19,325 nt of DNA from HGM05190 sp964394205 (GTDB lineage: Bacteria > Bacteroidota > Bacteroidia > Bacteroidales > Muribaculaceae): the NCBI GenBank assembly GCA_964394205.1, contig CAYMVS010000041.1, positions 1 to 19,325 on the forward strand, given 5' to 3'. Shown here piece by piece: positions 16,236 through 19,325 of this stretch (the first letter of the stretch is position 1; the number at the start of each line of letters is the position of its first letter). A program made the position numbers and the translations under genes. The notes under the pieces were generated by a model. It searched no databases. It was not told the DNA's origin and was given only the letters and a program-made list of their open reading frames with translations.

Positions 16236-18119
16236 ATGTCAACACGCTCAACGATCCATAACTTTCAGCCTGGCGACACCTTCCACGACCGCTATACACT
16301 CGAGCGGGTAATAGGTTCGGGCGGTTTTGCCGATGTCTGGAAAGCCACTGACAACATAACCAAAACCGTTGTAGCCCTCAAGATTTACACCAACCTCGAC
16401 GACGACGGCATAAAGGACCTCAGCGAGGAGTACTCACAGGTGCAAGGCATCAACCACACCAACATCCTCAAGGCCAACCACTTTGACCGTTGGGGACAGT
16501 TGCCCTACCTTGTGATGAAGTTTTGCAGCGGCGGCAGCCTCGACAAGCAGATCAACAAGCTCGACGGCAACGAGATACTCAACATGATTGAGCAGATAGC
16601 CTCGGGCCTGAAATATCTTCATGCCAACGGCATCGTGCACCAGGACATCAAGCCGGCCAACATACTCATCGACGAGCTCAACGGCAACCACATCTATGTA
16701 TTGAGCGACTTCGGCATCAGCACCAAGACCAAGACTCGCCTGAGCCACAGCGTGCAGATGACCAACCAAGGTGGCGTGTCGATGACCGAGGGATATGCCC
16801 CACCCGAAAAGTTCTCACCCAAGCGCGACGACCGCCGCGCCAACCCCAAGGGCGATATCTTCTCGTTTGGCATCACCGTCTATGAACTTGTCACCGGCCA
16901 CCTCCCCTTTGACGAGATCTCAACCGGCCGTCAGCTACAGTATGAGAATGTCGAGGTCGACTTCAGCGAGATTGAAAATGACAAGATACGCCAGGTGGTC
17001 GAGGCCTGCATGACACGCTCACGCGACGAGCGTCCCGATGCCGCCACCCTCGAGGCTATGATGAAAAAACCGGTCATGCCCCCGCCAATCGTAGCCGGCG
17101 GTGGCGGCGGGAACAATGGCAACGGCGGCAACGGCGGCTTCCCCGGCGGTGACATTGACATCAACGGCGGCTTCCCCGGTGGAGATATCGACATGGAAAA
17201 ATCCGACAAAAAGAAAGATAAGAAGAGCAAGAAAGAGAAAAGCAACAACAGCACGACCCGCATCAATATTGAAAACGGCGAGGCAAAACGCCACTCGGGA
17301 GGCGGCAAGTCGGGACAAGGCATCAAGATTGCCGCCATCGTCGTGGCTGTCGTGGCAGTGATCTGCATCGCCGCCCTCTTCTTCCTGAACAAGAAAGACG
17401 CCGCCAACGAGAGCTACATCGCTCAAGTTGACACTCTGCTGGTCAACGGGATACCTATTGAAATGGTCAAGATACCCGGCGGCGAGTTCATGATGGGCGC
17501 CGTTGACAAAGACCAGAAGGCCGACACTGCCGAGACTCCCGCCATGAAACGTCGTGTCAAAGACTTCTACATGGCCCGCACCGAGGTCACTCAAAAATTG
17601 TGGGAGAGCGTGATGGGTGAAAATCCATCGACCATCAAGGGGGAGGACCTGCCGGTCAACAATGTGTCGGCCCACGATGTTGACAAATTCATCCAGCGCC
17701 TCAACACCAAGCTTGGAGTCAACTTCCGTCTCCCGACCGAGTCGGAGTGGGAATATGTCGCCAAATGCCAGATCGACGCCAACGGCAAAGTGACCGACAA
17801 GTCTTATCTCTATGCCGGCACCGATAAAGAACCCGCCTCGAGCGCATGGTTCAAGTCAAACAGCGGCGGCACTCTCCACCCGGTAGCTTCCAAAGACCCC
17901 AACTCGTTTGGCCTGTATGACTTAGGTGGCAACGTAATTGAATGGTGCAGCGACACTTACATAAACTACTCAAACGGCTCGCCGGTGATCGACGACAAAG
18001 AGCAAGTTTTGCGTGGCGGTTGGTTTGACGCTCCGCTCGACCAGATGCGTTCATCTAACCGCGGATCGTGCCGTCCCGACGAGCGTCACCCCGAGTTTGG
18101 CCTGAGACTTGTTTATTAA
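16236..18119 (+). CDS. Membrane Ser/Thr protein kinase 2 with FGE/SUMF1-like outer domain
   Basis: This 627-residue protein has a kinase domain at about 12-275, clearly paralogous to kinase 1: GSGGFADV, Lys49, HQDIKPAN with H135-Q136-D137, DFG 158-160, APPEKFSPKR. A Gly/Asn-rich linker with a duplicated 11-residue unit (300-321) and a lysine-rich stretch (322-338) lead to one membrane span (about 365-385). Residues ~405-627 form an FGE/SUMF1-type domain (MVKIPGGEFMMG, ARTEVTQKLWESVMGENP, FRLPTESEWEYVAK, LYDLGGNVIEWCSD, VLRGGWF, GLRLVY). The two catalytic cysteines of formylglycine-generating enzymes, expected just after RGGWF, are missing (DAPLDQM there). A ligand-binding or structural role outside the cell is therefore more likely than sulfatase activation. 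It follows kinase 1 after 68 nt, with no TAnnTTTG box in the gap. Confidence 0.93.
   Translation: MSTRSTIHNFQPGDTFHDRYTLERVIGSGGFADVWKATDNITKTVVALKIYTNLDDDGIKDLSEEYSQVQGINHTNILKANHFDRWGQLPYLVMKFCSGGSLDKQINKLDGNEILNMIEQIASGLKYLHANGIVHQDIKPANILIDELNGNHIYVLSDFGISTKTKTRLSHSVQMTNQGGVSMTEGYAPPEKFSPKRDDRRANPKGDIFSFGITVYELVTGHLPFDEISTGRQLQYENVEVDFSEIENDKIRQVVEACMTRSRDERPDAATLEAMMKKPVMPPPIVAGGGGGNNGNGGNGGFPGGDIDINGGFPGGDIDMEKSDKKKDKKSKKEKSNNSTTRINIENGEAKRHSGGGKSGQGIKIAAIVVAVVAVICIAALFFLNKKDAANESYIAQVDTLLVNGIPIEMVKIPGGEFMMGAVDKDQKADTAETPAMKRRVKDFYMARTEVTQKLWESVMGENPSTIKGEDLPVNNVSAHDVDKFIQRLNTKLGVNFRLPTESEWEYVAKCQIDANGKVTDKSYLYAGTDKEPASSAWFKSNSGGTLHPVASKDPNSFGLYDLGGNVIEWCSDTYINYSNGSPVIDDKEQVLRGGWFDAPLDQMRSSNRGSCRPDERHPEFGLRLVY
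17133..17198 (+). repeat. Tandem 33-bp repeat coding GGFPGGDID(I/M) in the kinase 2 linker
   Basis: Two adjacent 33-bp units, 17133-17165 and 17166-17198, encode GGFPGGDIDIN and GGFPGGDIDME. They differ mainly at third positions and at the last three codons. They follow a Gly/Asn-rich run and sit between the kinase domain and the lysine-rich juxtamembrane region. Confidence 0.85.
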
Positions 18120-18145
18120 TCTCTAAAGTATCAAGCTGTTTCATC

Positions 18146-18832
18146 ATGGTAGTGACCGCCTTTGTTCCCCAAGCCATTGTAATGGCAACCTCGAGCGCCG
18201 ACACCCTTTACAGCGAGTGTGTCGACGTGGCCGAGGGTGTCATCTTGCGCAGCGGCCACATCGACACCGGCTCCCGACACCTGTGGACTCTCGGAGAGCG
18301 GGTGGTGATGACAGCCAAAGCGCTTGACCAGACCGCGATCTCAACCGACGCCTCGCGTTTGGTTGAGACGCTCAACGCCGAGTTTGACAACGACAAGTTT
18401 CCTCCGGTCGACATCCTTATCCAGCGAATAAAGGAGCTGATTGCCCTCCACGACCTCAAGCTGATGGCCCATGTGGCAGGCTATGACGCCGATGCCACGC
18501 CCCATGTCTATGAGATAATGGGCCACGAGGCTTGGCGGGTAAACACCGACGACAACGGGAAAATCTATTTCAACATAGCCATGCTCGAGCGCCATCATAT
18601 CGCCGGAAGGCTGCTGCGACCCTGCCGCATGGCCAACGGAGAGATCTGGGAGAACCTGCCGGGCATCAATCTTGAGGCCGAGCTACAGTCGCCGGCCAAG
18701 GCCGAAGACACCTGCCGCGCCCTGGTCAACATCGGCAAATGGCTCGAGTCGCCCCTCGACCTGAACTTTTCAGCGATGCCCCGTGTCGAGCTTGCCGTGA
18801 TAACCCCATCGTCAGTAACAATCAAGCAATAA
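18146..18832 (+). CDS. Putative degenerate proteasome-like (Ntn-hydrolase fold) protein
   Basis: This is a 228-residue protein. Start ATG 18146 lies 26 nt after the kinase 2 stop; the frame stays open upstream into kinase 2, but those codons overlap a real gene. I do not recognise a named family, yet the strand/helix pattern recalls proteasome-type Ntn-hydrolases. The N terminus MVVTAFVPQAIVMATSSADT resembles their opening (hydrophobic strand, then IVLASDS). LWTLGERVVMTAKAL looks like the third and fourth strands, the helix SRLVETLNAEF comes next, and then the typical strand pair LMAHVAGYDADATPHVYEI. The end, RVELAVITPSSV, matches the usual last strand. No Thr, Ser or Cys sits at position 2, and the conserved Asp after the first strand pair reads Ser, so peptidase activity looks lost. 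ATG 18182 is an alternative start. The assignment is by eye only. Confidence 0.5.
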   Translation: MVVTAFVPQAIVMATSSADTLYSECVDVAEGVILRSGHIDTGSRHLWTLGERVVMTAKALDQTAISTDASRLVETLNAEFDNDKFPPVDILIQRIKELIALHDLKLMAHVAGYDADATPHVYEIMGHEAWRVNTDDNGKIYFNIAMLERHHIAGRLLRPCRMANGEIWENLPGINLEAELQSPAKAEDTCRALVNIGKWLESPLDLNFSAMPRVELAVITPSSVTIKQ

Positions 18833-18869
18833 GCAATCCATAAGTTTAACCCCACAGTCAAAAAGCATT

Positions 18870-19325
18870 ATGCCAAACGTACTTTTGACCCGTTCATGTG
18901 TGAGAAGCTGCCCCTACTGTTTCGCCGGGCAACACACACTGCGCGCCGATGAAGCGGGCGACGGCCTGATGACGTGGGAAAACTTCATCTACATCGTTGA
19001 CTTTTTCAGCCGCGGGGGCGACAAGTCTATCTCACTTTTGGGTGGCGAACCCCTGCTCCACCCCGAGGCCCCGGTTTTCATAGCCTACGCCGTGGCGCGC
19101 GGCCTCCATGTGAGCGTCTTCACCTCGGCCATAGCCACCGACGGGTGTCTCGACAGCCTCGTCAGGCTGACCGATTCCATCTCTCCCGGGTGGCTCACCT
19201 TTATTGTCAACTACAACCATCCCGAGCACACCCGTCCCGACCATCAGGCGGCGATAGAGCGATTCCTCGACCGCCTCGGGCCTTACGTCATCCTCGGGGT
19301 GAATATCTTCAAGACGCCCTACACG
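18870..19325 (+). CDS. Radical SAM enzyme (3' end outside window)
   Basis: ATG 18870 opens 152 codons without a stop to the window edge, beginning MPNVLLTRSC. The [4Fe-4S]-binding motif CxxxCxxC is C10-C14-C17 (CVRSCPYCFAG), and the SAM-binding GGEP motif appears as LLGGEPLLHPE about 40 residues later. Both lie at the usual spacing of the radical SAM barrel, which makes a 5'-deoxyadenosyl radical. The very short N-terminal lead and the YCFA context resemble peptide- and protein-modifying members, but the C-terminal part that would show SPASM or other auxiliary clusters lies outside the window. The substrate is therefore open. It starts 37 nt after the preceding gene and continues the same operon. 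Its protein substrate could be one of the operon's own products; that is speculation. Confidence 0.88.
   Translation, partial: MPNVLLTRSCVRSCPYCFAGQHTLRADEAGDGLMTWENFIYIVDFFSRGGDKSISLLGGEPLLHPEAPVFIAYAVARGLHVSVFTSAIATDGCLDSLVRLTDSISPGWLTFIVNYNHPEHTRPDHQAAIERFLDRLGPYVILGVNIFKTPYT

Noticed and set aside
17019..17675. Minus-strand ORF (218 codons) opposite kinase 2
   Set aside because: It is antisense to the linker, span and FGE-like region; its Val/Asp/Ala-rich composition mirrors the sense repeats.
18068..18145. Upstream in-frame start for the Ntn-like protein
   Set aside because: It would overlap the last 52 nt of kinase 2, and the extra residues are unrelated to the fold; ATG 18146 begins exactly at the predicted first strand.

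Overview
This window most likely comes from a moderately GC-rich member of the Bacteroidales (Bacteroidota). The genus is not resolved, and a Muribaculaceae-like gut organism is only a guess. The evidence is a set of Bacteroidota-type promoters (TAnnTTTG -7 boxes, two of them with TTG about 20 bp upstream), starts preceded by A-rich leaders instead of strong Shine-Dalgarno sites, an alpha-2-macroglobulin-like giant protein of the Bacteroidota type, and a GmhA-GmhB fusion.

Left part (1-9000). The window opens inside a glutamate dehydrogenase gene (3' two thirds missing its 5' end) closed by a strong hairpin terminator. A 43-codon small gene (801-932) with its own terminator follows. Next is a compact trio: an ECF sigma factor, a single-span membrane protein in the anti-sigma position, and a small periplasmic Spy/CpxP-like protein. 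A long hairpin separates these from a 1886-residue exported alpha-2-macroglobulin-like protein without a thioester motif. A serine-acetyltransferase-like hexapeptide acyltransferase on the minus strand converges on it, with a 14-bp 3' overlap.

Middle (8993-9567). This 575-bp gene-free stretch is organised. A good promoter (9232-9262) is followed by about 240 nt of hairpin-rich sequence without a convincing ORF, then an intrinsic terminator (9465-9507), and immediately a second good promoter (9518-9548) for the next gene. The simplest reading is a free-standing structured small RNA.

Right part (9568-19325). Eight plus-strand genes follow one another with overlaps or short gaps (largest 68 nt) and look like one operon. 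The first three encode all five activities for ADP-heptose synthesis: a GmhA-GmhB fusion, bifunctional HldE, and HldD. Only 5 nt after hldD begins a signalling module: a membrane-anchored PP2C phosphatase, a membrane Ser/Thr kinase, and a second, paralogous membrane kinase whose extracytoplasmic part is an FGE/SUMF1-like domain without the catalytic cysteines. Then come a protein that looks like a degenerate proteasome-type Ntn-hydrolase and a radical SAM enzyme running off the window. The phosphatase and first kinase appear to share a small helical extracytoplasmic domain. A short T-x-x-[I/L/M]-[S/T]-[D/E] motif recurs beside the membrane in both. This kinase/phosphatase/Ntn-like/radical SAM set joined to heptose synthesis is the best candidate for an undescribed system here.
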